The notes under the pieces were generated by a model that was not told the DNA's origin, did no database searches, and saw only the letters and a list, made by a program, of their open reading frames with translations. A stretch of 64,000 bases of DNA from Hippophae tibetana (taxonomy: Eukaryota; Streptophyta; Magnoliopsida; Rosales; Elaeagnaceae). The stretch spans positions 13,741,319-13,805,318 of the forward strand of contig CM072808.1 of assembly GCA_037013495.1 (NCBI GenBank), in the 5' to 3' direction. Shown one piece after another: positions 1-11,300 of this stretch (its first letter is position 1; each line of letters begins with the position of its first letter). The translations under genes were made by a program, and so were the position numbers.

Positions 1-1050
1 GAATTTACCTTAAATGTTTAGAAATATGTTGGTGGAAATTTTCATTTAAAGAGAAAGTTTGTTTAAATTAAATAATCCACCTCCACTTTATCAAAGTGTG
101 AAATGAAAAGAAAGTGAAAGACAAGAATCAAAAAAGGGTTAAAGTGATTGAAAATAAAAAAAATGGTTATGAGTATCAAGGTGGCTGAAGAAAAAAAGAA
201 AGAAAAACACTCCACTTATTGAATATAGCAACAATATTGTCACCAGTATGAATCACGTGGATAGTTTTTTATTGTTATTTCTACCAAGTATTTTCCCAAT
301 TTGCTTTGATTTTCCATATCCATTTCTTTCTTTGCCCTCACATTGTGGCTTGTCATTACAACCTTGATTAAAGACCTTTTGATCTGTGATTTTGGTTTTG
401 GATTACATTAGTGGAGAGGATTTATGAAAATTGGACTTTTGGGGTTACGTTTTGAGAGAGTTCTTCTGATTTCAGTTGTTCTACTTTTATCTAAATTTGT
501 TGGTGGTTTGGAGTTAAATTGACTATTTTACACACTCAAAAAAGGATTCAGTTTTAGGTTGAAGTAAATGCTTAACTCTTGCTTAAAAAATTGCTAAATT
601 TTTAATTGATTTTTTTGCTATCTTCGAGGTCAAAAGAGTAAGTTACTAGTGATGACATCTAAATTCAAATCATGTCTTGGTGAGTGATAGCTCTCTATGG
701 GGTCTAGTTGATATTTTTTATAATTGTTTTTATTTTATTTTCTTTTTGTTTGAGGACAAACAAAGTTCTGATTTTGGAGGTGTTTAATGGCTTGCATAAT
801 TTGGATTAATTTATCACTTCTCGACTTTAACTTAAGTCTAATTTATCTATTTTTATTGATTTTAGGCTTCATTATTATTATTTAAATTTTATTATATATT
901 TAAAGAAAATGAAGATTTATTGAAATCAAATATAAATAATGATTTGCTAAAACAAAAGGAAAGTTATATATATATATAAAATAAAAAAGAGAAAAGTGTT
1001 GAAAAAAGACCAAAAGGTAGAACTAAAAAAAACGGCACTAAAACTAGGGT
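1..1050 (+). mobile_element. 3' end and partial LTR of a Ty3/gypsy (Athila/Tat-like) element
   Basis: No gene is seen. The stretch matches, in inverted orientation, the 3' noncoding region and LTR start at about 58900-60050 of the same window; many words are shared, including the region with 'gaggacaaacaaagttctg' just before a putative LTR start at about 781. In Athila/Tat elements a motif of the type GAGGACAA...TTTGGGGGTGT lies between pol and the 3' LTR, so 1-780 is read as 3' noncoding sequence and 781 to about 1050 as the first part of an LTR. The right border with pararetrovirus sequence is approximate. Fossil fragment. Confidence 0.6.
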
Positions 1051-1440
1051 AAAAGATTATAAAGAAAACTATATGAGAGAGGATGAGAGTAGGGTATTTT
1101 GGTTGTAAGAGCGTAATGGAAGCGATGACTTCTTCTTTGAATGAGCTCTTCTTAAATAACTGAGCGATGAGTTGTGTGAAGATGTTGTTACTATTAAATG
1201 AATAGTATCTTGTGTGCCACTTGATACTATTTGGAGTTGAATATTGAGTTGAATAGTATATGTTTCATCATTCTAGAGAGGTATTTGAATAGTGCATTGT
1301 GGGCATAATTGGATGAAATGAACAGTGCATTGTTGGCACCGTTTATTGTTTTGTATTTTTGTGTGAAAACAATAGTATTGTCTTATAAAGACTTTGATGG
1401 GCCATTAAATGGGCCTTTACAAACTAATTGTGCTTTTAAC
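1050..1440 (-). other. Pararetrovirus 3' noncoding / promoter-proximal region (copy 1)
   Basis: Colinear with 8760-9130 of copy 2 (shared blocks around 'gtatttgaa', 'ccacttgatact' and 'cttaaataa'). No gene. A TATTTAAG motif on the minus strand at 1151-1158 matches one at 8865-8872 in copy 2 and is a possible TATA element; it is unproven. Confidence 0.5.
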
Positions 1441-2039
1441 CCTTTAATGATAACTAAGGATGTTAGTTATCTTTGTTTTGGATGAGAAATGCATTAAACC
1501 ATGCCTGGTAATAATCCCTGTAATTGTATGTTGTACAATGTGGAATGGAAGATGTAATACTGACTGGAAGAGTCAAATATTTTGATAGATCACTTCCCTA
1601 ATTTATTGGAGATATGATTTTGTGAAGTTTGGAAGTTGAAAACTACACTTTCTGGTGAGTTGGGATAATAGAAGTGTTTGAATTCAACACTACCAGTAAT
1701 TGCCAAAATGCTTTGATAGTATTGTGGAGTTTTTGAATTGGCTAAAGGTTTGTAAAAGAATCCTTTTCCAAAGAATTTTTGAAAATCTAAATAGGGATTT
1801 TGGTCAAAAAATCCCTTTTCAACAATTGTAAATATCTAAGTTGGTTGTTTTTGAAAATACTCAAAAGTTGGTTTTGATATTAGAATAATTTCCCTTGCTC
1901 CTTTTGGAGGAAAATAAGTTGAAGTTGTTACCCTTCTCTCTGGAATAGAAATTGTTCCAGTTGATTGTTTTGAAAAATGTTTTGATTTGGAAGAAATGAC
2001 TTCCTTTTATTTACCCTTGGAGGCTAAATGTAATATATT

Positions 2040-2335
2040 GGATGGTGCAGCCAATCCTGGGATGCTGCAATAAGCTATTCGGATTCCTTCTAAATCCTAT
2101 AATTCATTCATATTTTGTACCCATTCTTGGATACATTGATACAGATCTTCATCCAATGGAGATAGTTCTGGTGATGGTTCTTCTAGGGATTTTTGGGAGG
2201 ATGATTTTGGTTTGGTTTGGGTCGCTTGGGACCAAGTGATAATTAGTTTAGCTAATGATAAGCTTGTGATGGAAGAGTTTGGAGGAGGTTCCTTTTTCTC
2301 CTTTTCTTTTTTCTTTTTAATCATCTTGGAACCAG
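2040..2335 (-). pseudogene. ORF2-type region of pararetrovirus (copy 1), start
   Basis: Downstream of the polymerase region in sense order, a Lys/Glu-rich start is followed by SSQKSLEEPSPELSPLDEDL and YQCIQEWVQN. The same sequence occurs in copies 2 (10688-10437) and 3 (31782-32009). It is the beginning of the second, non-polymerase ORF; its function in these viruses is not known to me. Sequence from 2040 to about 1440 continues this region in decayed form. Confidence 0.6.
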
Positions 2336-2599
2336 TTTTGGAGAAATTATCTCATTAGAAAATCTGGTAATGAGTTGTTCTCTCCTATGATAAATCCTAT
2401 ATCAAAATAAAAAACCCTTAATAAGGCTTGCCATCTAGCAAAAAATTGTTTTGATGCAATGTTTTTAACATCTTTTAATAAAATTTATTTTCTGTAGAAT
2501 TGTTCAAGGTCACCATTCAACTGAATAGGCCTTGCTTTTGTTAGGATATCCTTCTCATTGAAGGTTGGTTCGTATGGTAAGTCTACCATATTTTCTTTC

Positions 2600-3100
2600 C
2601 TATCTCAAGAAGCACTGGGTAATTCAGAACAAACCTCTTTTTTGAACGAGTTTTGTAATTTAGAAATATTTTCTTTGATTTCTAGGATTTTAAGTTCTTT
2701 CTCAACAGTATAAGTTTGAACACTTGTTTTGAGATAGAAAAGGTCCTTTTCTCTATGTTTGATAAGAATGAAAATATCTTTTTGGTGGATGGAATTGGCT
2801 TTAATGAGGTTGAGATTCCTAGTTTTTGGTTCCTCGATGAAGGGGAAGGTGAATGTTTCCTCTTCAATTTTGAAAGAAATCTTATCATTCTTGACAAGAT
2901 ATGGGGTGATGATATCCATGAAAGGTGTTCCTAGTATGACTGGATAGCCTATATTTGAAATGATCAAGTATTGATTTATTGGTAGAAGTAAGTTGTTCCT
3001 CTGTCGGTTGATAAAACCTTCTGGGAACAATTGATGGTTTGATACAATTGAGATCAACCCTTGTATCAAACAAGGCTATGGTCTCAAGTTTTGATTCATC
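2600..3100 (-). pseudogene. Pararetrovirus protease region (copy 1)
   Basis: The minus strand encodes a retropepsin-like segment: an ALFDT-type active-site neighbourhood near 3080-3060, then VSNIGYPVILGTPFMDII (the ILGxPF flap-distal motif of viral aspartic proteases) inside an uninterrupted 154-codon stretch at 3069-2605. It continues into a conserved linker ahead of reverse transcriptase. The same segment occurs in copies 2 and 3. Broken fossil. Confidence 0.7.
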
Positions 3101-3699
3101 AGGGAATACAAGGGTTATGCTAACCTTATATTTCCTAGTGGTGATTTGTCTTGAATTTTGAGGATCGTTCTATTGAATTTGCTCCATATTTTTAATTTCT
3201 TGATAATTTGATGTAAGTTCATCGTCAGAATCACTCATATAAATACTTTTTTGTCTCCATTTTTATCAAGTAGTTTTAATTTGATGTCATATTCTTTATG
3301 TTTTTCTTTAAGTTGGTGGAGTTCAAGCTTAATAGTTTTGATTTCGGTTTTTAAGTCATGGATTTGACTTTCTGGTTTGATAATTTTGTTCTTGCGTTCC
3401 AAAACAATAGTGAGGTTGTAATCGCCTGTGCTGGTACTTGGAAGTTCAAAATGTTTTTGGAAAGGATGGGATTTGGCTAAAGATTTAGTCAAGTGATCCA
3501 CATATAATTTGGTAATTGTAGGGTCATTTAACTTAAGGATTTTATCTTGAAGTTGTTCATCTTTTTCCTGAGTTAATATATTAATATTTTTATTAGAGAA
3601 ATCAGAATTGTTGGATGCATATTCATCATATTGGGGATTTGAATCTTCTTTTGATCATTTGTCAGATTCAAATGATGATGTATCTACCATTAAAGTAGA

Positions 3700-5080
3700 T
3701 ATTTTCTTTAAGGTGTCTTCTTCAAGGTTTAATTCATGAAGTTTTTTAGACATCTTGCAATAATTATCAATGTGGCATTTTCTACCACATTTATAACATT
3801 TAAACTCTTTAAATATTTTAAAGGGTTTTTCATGGGGTTTTGATTCCTTATTAAAATTTCTTTTATAAGGTGTTTTTATTTATTAAAATTCATTCTTTTT
3901 TCAAAGAATGGGTTTCTGGGATTTGAAAATGTCTTATAAGTTTAATGTGGATTCTTATAAGGTTTTGAAATATTTTTACTGCTAGTTCTCTCGTAGGTTT
4001 TGTCAATAGAGAAGTTGCCGTCAAACTATTTGCAGAATGAACCAATTTCTCTTTTGGAGAGTTTTAGCTCCAATTTTATCTGTTTTTGGATTTTCAAATC
4101 TTGACATATTTGTAGATTCTTGTTTTTATCAAAACTGATCAATTCACCATAGGTTAATTGATCATATGGGATGATATGATTCCCATAAGTTTTGTGTATT
4201 TTGTTTTTGGTTTTCTCACCTAAGAGGGGATGAAGTCTTGCTAGGAATTTCTTCTTCGAAAATGATTGAATAGAGTCATCTCTCAACATAAATTTAGACC
4301 GGAATGTATTTTTATAATTTTGAATATCACTCAACTTCCTACATTTTATGTTGGAAAGAAGATCAACATTTTTATCTTTTAGATGGGATGGATCTCCCAT
4401 AAAATAATGTGATTTGGTAAAGAGTAATGTAGAGACTACATCCTGTATAGGAGCTCCTTGATTATCAAGTATGGGTATACCATATTCATTGGTCAATATC
4501 GCATTATAGATATCTGACTGTTATTGTTTTGAAAGATGATGATCCCACCATCCTTTTAGTTGGCCTTAGAAGCCAGCTATTAATAATTCGATGACTGTTT
4601 TATTAGTTGTGCCAATTTGAGTTTTATAAGCATTTGATGCCATGGTCATTTGCTGCAAGATATTTAATATCTCTTGATCTGTCATTCCATCTATGTTCCA
4701 AGCATTTGATGCCATGTTTCAAACTTTGATGATATTTCTTCCTGGGTTAGTTTGGATACCTGGAAGGGTTTGAAGATAATTTTTTTAATTTTATTATCTA
4801 TAACTTGGTAGGAGGTAGAGGGAAGATCAATCTTTTTATTTTTATCTATCCTAGTAAGCTATTTACCTAAGGTACTTAGGTTGATATTGCTAAAGTTTTT
4901 TTGGGTAACTATGTCTTTTGGGTAAACCACCTGGTTCTCTTGAGGGTTCTTAAGAGGAAAGACTTCTACCTGAATATCCTGGTAAGGAAAGGTGATATGT
5001 ATTAATGGAGGATGTTCAGCTTCAACTGAACCATATGAAGTTTCCCATACGGGTAACTTCTTTTTTATGTTGACCATGTT
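3700..5080 (-). pseudogene. Pararetrovirus coat-protein region with CCHC knuckle (copy 1)
   Basis: A caulimovirid capsid region. Visible pieces include 5077-4859 (ends with INLSTLGK, a region usually just before the capsid core) and 4496-4026, which carries RSKFMLRDDSIQ, then PYDQLTYGEL and KREIGSFCKQF, all recognisable from caulimovirid coat proteins. A basic, Lys-rich tail follows, then a CX2CX4HX4C knuckle at 3756-3798 that would bind packaged RNA. An acidic Ser-rich segment follows the knuckle. Fossil with several interruptions. Confidence 0.75.
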
Positions 5081-5649
5081 AATTGAATTAACTGGTTTGA
5101 TAGGTTTTGATTTATACCAATCATAGTCATCATCTAGTAACTCATCAAAATCATCTTCTGTGATTTCTTTAGTACTGATTTCTATGAATGGATGAGTCTC
5201 ATTTATGATAGTTTTTGAACTATCAGTTTTATCTAGTAGTCTGTCAAAGTCTTTTTCTATGACTTCTTCAGTACTAATATTTGAAAAAGCTTTAATTTAT
5301 GGAACTATAGCTATAGGTTTTATAACTACGGCTTTTATAACAATGTTGATTAGTTTAGGGTCAATTTTGTTTGGAATTATAGGTGTGACCATAGGTTCAT
5401 GTTTTGAGTCTTTTAAGATAACTCATTTTGGGCTATCTACTCGGATTGGTAATAATTTGACCAGGTAAACTGGTGATTTTAAGTTAAGTGGTTCAGAGTT
5501 AAATATTGATGATGATTCAACTATGCTAACCTGGGTAGGGCAATGTGATTTGGTAACGTTTCTACTAGGCTAACTAGTTTAGGGTTATTCTTAGTAGAAT
5601 GTTTTGATCATTTTGTATATGGAGAGGTTAATCCTTTGGTTGCCCTATA

Positions 5650-6270
5650 GATTTCTAACCAATCCAAAAATTATATGTTTTGATTATGTTCTTTAACATA
5701 ACTTTCATGTTTCCTAAAGAAACTTGCCTTAGTATTTTCTGGGTGTGTTTTAAAGAACCATTTATACTTTTATTATTTGGAAGATCTAAATCTAGACGTA
5801 GGGTTTCTATGTCTAATTCTTGGTGTTCCGCTGTTAATACATTCAACTCATTTGTTCTAACTGGTAAGGTAGAGGCAGTAGATAGCGTTGGTGATGCTGG
5901 GTATATGGGAGATAATTGAGGCGAATTGCTCATCTCAGAGTTTTTGTCACTAGTGTAGACTCGTCTAGGTATTGGTGTACTATAGTCTACTCCTCTGAGT
6001 TTTGTATTCCTATGGATATATGAGGTTGATGACCTAGGTTTGGTTTTGAGTGGTAAATCAACATATGAGAAGTCAGAGGTACTAGAAGAGTATCTCAGAC
6101 TAGTAGATCTATTGAAACCTAATTCAATATTTCCATAGTTCCAACCATCAATTAATTTTTGAAAATTTTCAATAGTAAAATAATTACTATTGATGATGCT
6201 TTTGTTCTTTGAAGAAGAAGATGATGATTTTGTTAATAGAGGTGATGATGTAGAAAAGTTTTATTTAGAC
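5650..6270 (-). pseudogene. N-terminal region of pararetrovirus polyprotein (copy 1)
   Basis: The minus strand shows a Ser/Thr-rich region containing RSTSLRYSSSTSDFSY and, further on, an uninterrupted stretch of 92 codons at 5933-5655 beginning MSNSPQLSPIYP. Similar Ser-rich N-termini with an SxSLRYS motif precede the coat protein in plant endogenous caulimovirids. I could not find a convincing 30K movement-protein signature here or elsewhere in the three copies. Broken fossil; assignment as polyprotein N-terminus rests on position and composition. Confidence 0.55.
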
Positions 6271-6753
6271 ATGGTTTTAAATAAAAGCTTGTAAACAATA
6301 TGTCAATACTAATCATCAATATAATATATTTAGCATGGTAAATATGATTATTATAATTTGAATTACTGTCTACTATTAACTATCAAGATACTTGTATTTA
6401 ATTCATGGAAACAAAGTCATAGAAGTATGATGAGTAAATCATACATGAAACATTTAACATTTATTTTCTTGTTCTATCTTTTCATATAATATTTATGACT
6501 TTCTTCAACTTATATTAGAATAGGTCGTTTACTAAACACCGGTAGGTATAAGGAATTATTGCCCTTCAAATGCCAACACATAGCTAACAAAGAGACTTAA
6601 AACCCTTCGTCCGAATTGAATGCATAAATGAAGAAACCTTACATATTATTATATAAGTAAATCATAAAGTCATATATATTATTATCCAAGTTTTGAAAAA
6701 TGCTTATGAATATTAACTAAAACATGTATTAAGTAACTTAGAACACCCACATG

Positions 6754-6765
6754 GCTTTGATACCA
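6754..6765 (-). repeat. Second PBS-like motif
   Basis: The minus strand reads TGGTATCAAAGC, one base different from the primer-binding site 41 bases away. Flanking bases are also similar ('ccata' next to each), suggesting a small local duplication in the leader. Function unknown. Confidence 0.5.
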
Positions 6766-6794
6766 TATGGCTCTTAATTATAACCTTATAAATA

Positions 6795-6806
6795 GCTCTG
6801 ATACCA
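6795..6806 (-). promoter_or_regulatory. Pararetrovirus primer-binding site (initiator tRNA-Met type)
   Basis: The minus strand reads TGGTATCAGAGC, the 12-base sequence complementary to the 3' end of plant initiator tRNA-Met that primes reverse transcription in Caulimoviridae. It lies about 530 bases upstream of the first polyprotein-like region of copy 1, where a leader is expected. It fixes the polarity and 5' side of the copy. Confidence 0.85.
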
Positions 6807-6911
6807 TAGGTGCACAAATGATATGGGAAGTTGACAGTAGAGGTAATAATAAATATTAAGAACACATGCTTAACAAACAAACATATTATATTGATAGATT
6901 AAGTGGCTTAA

Positions 6912-8663
6912 TGATGAACAAAACCGACATTGCCGATCCTACCAATACTTTGGTTTTATATTTATAAAATTTTTTGCAAGTGTACAAATAATTTCATAGA
7001 AAATGATAAGTATACTCCTAATGTCGATCTAAGGAAGGAATATATGTGGTTTTTAAATTATTATTCAAACTTTTAAAAACGAAATTAAATCATAAACATC
7101 CTCTCACGATATTTAGGGTTTTGTGTTTTTAATCTTATAATATAAAAATAAACATAGATACAAATTCAATAAAAAATTATGAAAATTTTATCTTTTATAA
7201 TAATGGAGTATTTATGGATATAATAACTAAGTTAATTATGCTTGCTCATATTATTTAGGTTATTAAAGATATAAATTGATATTTATTGATTCTCTTTTTT
7301 TATATGAATACTACCTTTGGCGGGGTTAGATATTTTTTGTTAACTAAACAAATCAATTAACACCTATATGTGGGGTTGATAATTAATTTGGTTAATTAAA
7401 TTAATTCCTTTTGTTCTAAGAGATTGAAAATGAACCATTTAAATGCCACCTTTGGTGGGGTTAGATAGTTTAAACTTTATTCAATGTGTCAAATTAAACC
7501 TAAGAATTTAGTTATCGAAGTACTAACTTTCAAGTTTTAAAAGCACTACTGAAAACATGCTGTCAATACATTTTTTTTTTCATATAATAGATCCTATAAA
7601 AACTTTTGAAATAGAGCTTCACTCTAACTACTAGGCGATTGTACCAACAAATAAAAGAGAACTACTCTAAATCAGTCTCGATAACTAAACCTTAAAATCT
7701 AACTTTCAGATTTAAGTATGTAATGAAAAATAATATATTTCTCTCTAACATTCTTAATATAAAATCTTGAATAAAAACAAAATCAATTCATTTTAGAGAT
7801 TTTTACCTATTTAGTATTTCGCAAGCATAAAAACGTTATTATTATATCATGTTTACAAATAGCTAGCAAAGTTAAATTTAATCATAGATAAATTAAATAT
7901 AACATATAAAATAAAACATAAAAAATAACTGTAAGGAAAATAAAATCCTTACAGTACTTTGATGTTATTCCTGTTGCTGGAAAACCTCTAAATGAAATTT
8001 GCATTTCCATTTATTGAATCAAAAAGCAAATAAATTACAAAAATATAATTAGTTCTCAAAAAGAGAAGAACTCTAAAACTTAGAAAAACTAACTAAGAAA
8101 AACTAAAAACTAAGAAATGAAGAGAAAGAAAGAGAGAAGAAGATGTTTTTGAGGTGTGTTTTGATATGAAGAGAATATGGGTATTTATAGGTAAGGAGAG
8201 GAAGAAACAATGGGTGGAAAATGATTAAAAATGGAGGAAACACGTAGTAGGTGATGATGATGTCATTTGACGTTAGCTGGTAGGTGGGGCGTAGCGGCGC
8301 ACGCAGAATGGAGTAAATGCGCGTGGAATGGAGAGTGGTCGCGCGTGGATTTGGCGATGTGCGCGCGATTTACTCTTTTTTGACATTTTGACCCTTTTGA
8401 CCCATTTTGTCCAATTTTCCATTTTTTTACTTTTACTCATTTACTTTATGAATATATTTGTGATATATTTCCTCTGATAGTTTTCTTTGAGTCTTTAAGT
8501 TACTTTTTTTAAACGAAAATACTTGAAAAACAATAAAAATATCCATGATTCCAAAAAGATAGATTTATATAAATATATGATAAAATAATATAAATATATA
8601 TCTTTTTAATCAATTAGCGTGCATAAAATCATGATAATTTTAGTACTTTTTGAGCATTCATCA
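6912..8663 (-). mobile_element. Solo LTR, family TGATGAG (copy a)
   Basis: A 1752-bp solo LTR on the minus strand. It starts TGATGA and ends CATCA on the plus strand, flanked by CTTAA and CTTAG, a nearly matching 5-bp target duplication. In sense order it shows the bZIP-type motif near 8257-8275, TATAAATA at 8189-8182 and the AATAAA-containing segment near 8020, followed by the hairpin block. It sits at the junction between pararetrovirus copies 2 and 1, just upstream of the primer-binding site. No internal retrotransposon sequence remains, as expected after LTR-LTR recombination. The family is probably Ty3/gypsy but this is not proven. Confidence 0.85.
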
Positions 8664-8864
8664 CTTAGCTGGCCATATTAATTTACAAATAAACAAAAGT
8701 TTAAATAAATAAAACTTAAAACAAAGAAATAAACAAACAAAAACTTAATTAAACTTACTTATAAATATGAAAAGGTTATAAAGAAAACTAAATATCAGAG
8801 AGGAATATTTGAGAGGATATGAGAGCATAATGGAAGTGATTTTGTCTCCTCTGAATGAGCTTTT

Positions 8865-8872
8865 CTTAAATA
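8865..8872 (-). promoter_or_regulatory. Possible TATA element of pararetrovirus (copy 2)
   Basis: Minus strand TATTTAAG, conserved in copy 1 (1151-1158). Ignoring the solo LTR, it lies about 310 bases upstream of the primer-binding site at 6806, a plausible place for the pregenomic promoter. No start site is visible. Confidence 0.25.
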
Positions 8873-9119
8873 ATCGAGTGATGAATTGTGTGTAGATGCT
8901 GTTACTATTCAATGCATATTATCTTGTTTGCCACTTGATACTGTTTGTAATTGACTACTGTGCTAAACAATAGATGTTTCATCATTCCAGACAGGTATTT
9001 GAAGAATGCGTTGTCGGCACTATTGGGTGAATTGAACAATGCTTTGTCAGCATCGTTTACTATTTAGTCTTCTTGTGTGAAAAAAATAGTATGGTCTTTT
9101 GAAGACTCTAATGGACCGT

Positions 9120-9375
9120 TGTATGGGCCTTTACAAACTAATTGGGATTTTAACCCTTTAATGATAAAATGGACACATAGACCTAAAAGAGAAGTGAATG
9201 GGTTCGTAGACCCATAATGAAATGGACACACAGACCCATAATTAAATAGACATGCATACCCAATGATAAAATGGATATGCAGGCCCAAAATAAGGATTAT
9301 GACTCACAAGCCCAATCATAAATAAATGGACACTCAGGCCCAAAATAATAAAATTGGACTCGTAGGCCCAATAAT
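9120..9375 (-). repeat. Degenerate ~25-bp tandem repeats with TGGGCY motifs (copy 2)
   Basis: Noncoding segment after the ORF2-type region. Units of the form TGGGCYTRCRTGTCCATTTYAT (sense strand) recur about every 25-30 bases. The equivalent block in copy 3 is 33240-33480, where TGGGCC/T starts at 33303, 33328 and 33352. TGGGCY is the plant 'site II' promoter motif bound by TCP factors. Confidence 0.6.
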
Positions 9376-9379
9376 GGAC

Positions 9380-10790
9380 AATTATTTTTCCATCCAGAAA
9401 TTCATGTCTTCAATAGCTGTTTCTAAGTTGATTAGATCTTCTACTGAGGCTTTTGATGAAGGAGATACTATTTTATCGGGTGATTGAGTTTCATCCGAAT
9501 TAAGTTCTTCTTTTTGAACACATGAGGTTTGTTCAGAGTATGATAGTTGTTTAATTATTTTCAAGAGTTCCTCCTGGGTTTTTGCTTGAGATATTAAGGC
9601 ATTTGTATGTACCTTTTGTGCTAATAAGAGTGAAGATTCTTGGAGTTCGTTCACCTTGGGTTCTCTGTGACCCTTTTGTAGAAGCCATATGTCAACAACT
9701 GGTTGCAATAATGTTTTAGGGATCATAAATGATGACCACCATTTGATTTGAAATGAATAGGTGAGGGTAATTATCTCTATTGTAATAGGTTTTAAGACCT
9801 ATTGACATACCCAAGGAAGGTAAAATTTTGAACAAAATATACATAGAGGAGGGAATCTAGCTCCTCTGATGATGGTTTGTAATGCTTCTGAAAGTATTCA
9901 TAAGCTTCCTTTACAAGAGAAATTATAATAGAATGAGGGTTTTCAAATAATTTCCACCATTTAGAGAACCAAGATGGAAATCAGGATGGATTAACCATTT
10001 TATTGACAAACAAAAATAACCAAGAATGTTGGTTATCTTTGTTTTGAATGAGGAATGCATTAAACCATGCTTGGTAATAATTCTAGTAATTGCATGTTGT
10101 ACAATGTGAGAGAGAAGATGTAATAGGGAATGTTAGTGTTTTAGATAAATCACTTCCCCATGGATAATGATAGTATTGTGGAGTTTTTAAATTGGAAAAA
10201 GGCCTATAAAAGAATCCTTTTCCAAATAATTTTTGAATTACTAAATAGGGGTTTTGATTAAAAAATCCCTTTTCAACAATTGTAACTATCTGAGTTGACT
10301 GTTTTTGAAAATACTCAGAAATTTGTTATGATTTGTGAATGATTTCCCTTGCTCCTTTTGGAGGAAAATAAGTTGAAGTTGTTATCCTTCTTTCTGGAAT
10401 AGAAATTGTTCTATTTGATTGTGTTAATGTTTTTTTTTATTTAGAAGACATTGCTTCCTTTTCTTTACACTTGGAGGTTAAATGTAATATGTTAGATGAT
10501 GCCCCCAATCTTGGAAGATTGCAATAATCTATTCGGATTCCTTCTGAATCCTGTAATTCCTTCATATTTTGTACCCATTCTTGGATACATTGATATAGAT
10601 CTTCATCCAATGGAGATAGTTCTGGTGATGGCTCTTCTAGGGATTGTTGGGAGGATGATTCTGGTTTGGCTTGGCTGCTTGGGACCAAGTGATAATTGGC
10701 TTAGTCGATGATAGGTTTGTGATGGAAGGGTTTGGAAGAGGTTTCCTTTTTTTCATTTTATTTTTTGTTTTTACTCATCTTGAAACCTAT
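9380..10790 (-). pseudogene. ORF2-type region of pararetrovirus (copy 2)
   Basis: Second ORF of the element, downstream of RNase H. Visible pieces: 10688-10437 with SPLDEDLYQCIQEWVQNM, a middle part with a WWKLF...KEAYEYFQKHYKPSSEE block near 9960-9850, and an uninterrupted 114-codon stretch at 9726-9382 rich in Gln and Glu (EELLKIIKQLSYSEQ), likely helical. The same order of blocks is seen in copy 3. I do not recognise a function; a role as inclusion-body or transactivator protein is only possible by position. Confidence 0.55.
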
Positions 10791-10899
10791 TTTGGAGAAA
10801 TTCTCTAGTTAGAAGATCTGGTAATGAGTTGTTCTCTCCTATGATAAATTCTATATCAAAATAAGAAACACTTAATAAATTTGCTATCTAGCAAATATT

Positions 10900-11300
10900 T
10901 GTTTTGATGCAATGTTTTTAACATTTTTTAATAAAATTTCTTTTGCATATTTGCAATCAATTCTTAACAAAAATCTTTGATTTAGTAAATCTGATTGAAA
11001 TTTAGAAATGTAGAGCACTATTGATAATACTTCTTTTTTGACAGTGGAATAATTCTTTTGAAAATCATTCCAATGACTAGAGGCAAATTGAACTATAAGT
11101 TCTTTATCTTGCTGGATTTCTTTTAATATCCCACCACAGCCAAGTTCATTGGCATCAGTTTCTATTATATTGGGAAGTGTTGGATGCGCAAGATTGAAGT
11201 AGGGAATGTTTTGAACTTGTGTTTTTATTTTTTACACAATTTTTGTGTGTTCATTTATCCATGGCTTATGAATTTTCTTGAGCCTATCATGTAATGGCTT
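10900..11300 (-). pseudogene. Pararetrovirus RNase H region (copy 2)
   Basis: The minus strand reads an ETDANELGCGGILK-like segment, the first catalytic Asp region of viral RNase H, followed by the HWNDFQKNYSTVKKE block that corresponds to the second conserved region (usually YSxxEKE). The matching segment in copy 3 is 29340-29800. Fossil. Confidence 0.65.

Larger units (their letters stand above)
1050..6911 (-). mobile_element. Endogenous pararetrovirus copy 1 (Caulimoviridae), broken
   Basis: A Caulimoviridae-derived sequence read on the minus strand. Parts in sense order: primer-binding site (6795-6806), leader (about 6270-6794), N-terminal polyprotein region (about 6270-5650), coat-protein region with a CCHC zinc knuckle (about 5080-3700), protease region (about 3100-2700), start of the polymerase region (about 2600), the ORF2-type region (about 2330-2040) and 3' noncoding sequence to about 1050. 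The genus is not settled; the order N-domain/CP/PR/RT/RH followed by a second ORF is shared by several endogenous genera. Many interruptions, so it is an old, non-functional fossil. Its 5' end directly follows the 3' end of copy 2, apart from the solo LTR at 6912-8663. Confidence 0.85.

Noticed and set aside
2042-2239. Plus-strand open frame opposite the ORF2-type region, with a relative at 10496-10711
   Set aside because: It is the antisense shadow of the conserved ORF2-type region in both copies; conservation is explained by the sense strand.
5205-5468. Plus-strand hydrophobic open frame that could pass for a membrane protein
   Set aside because: Lies opposite the pararetrovirus coat linker and is not open in the matching parts of other copies.
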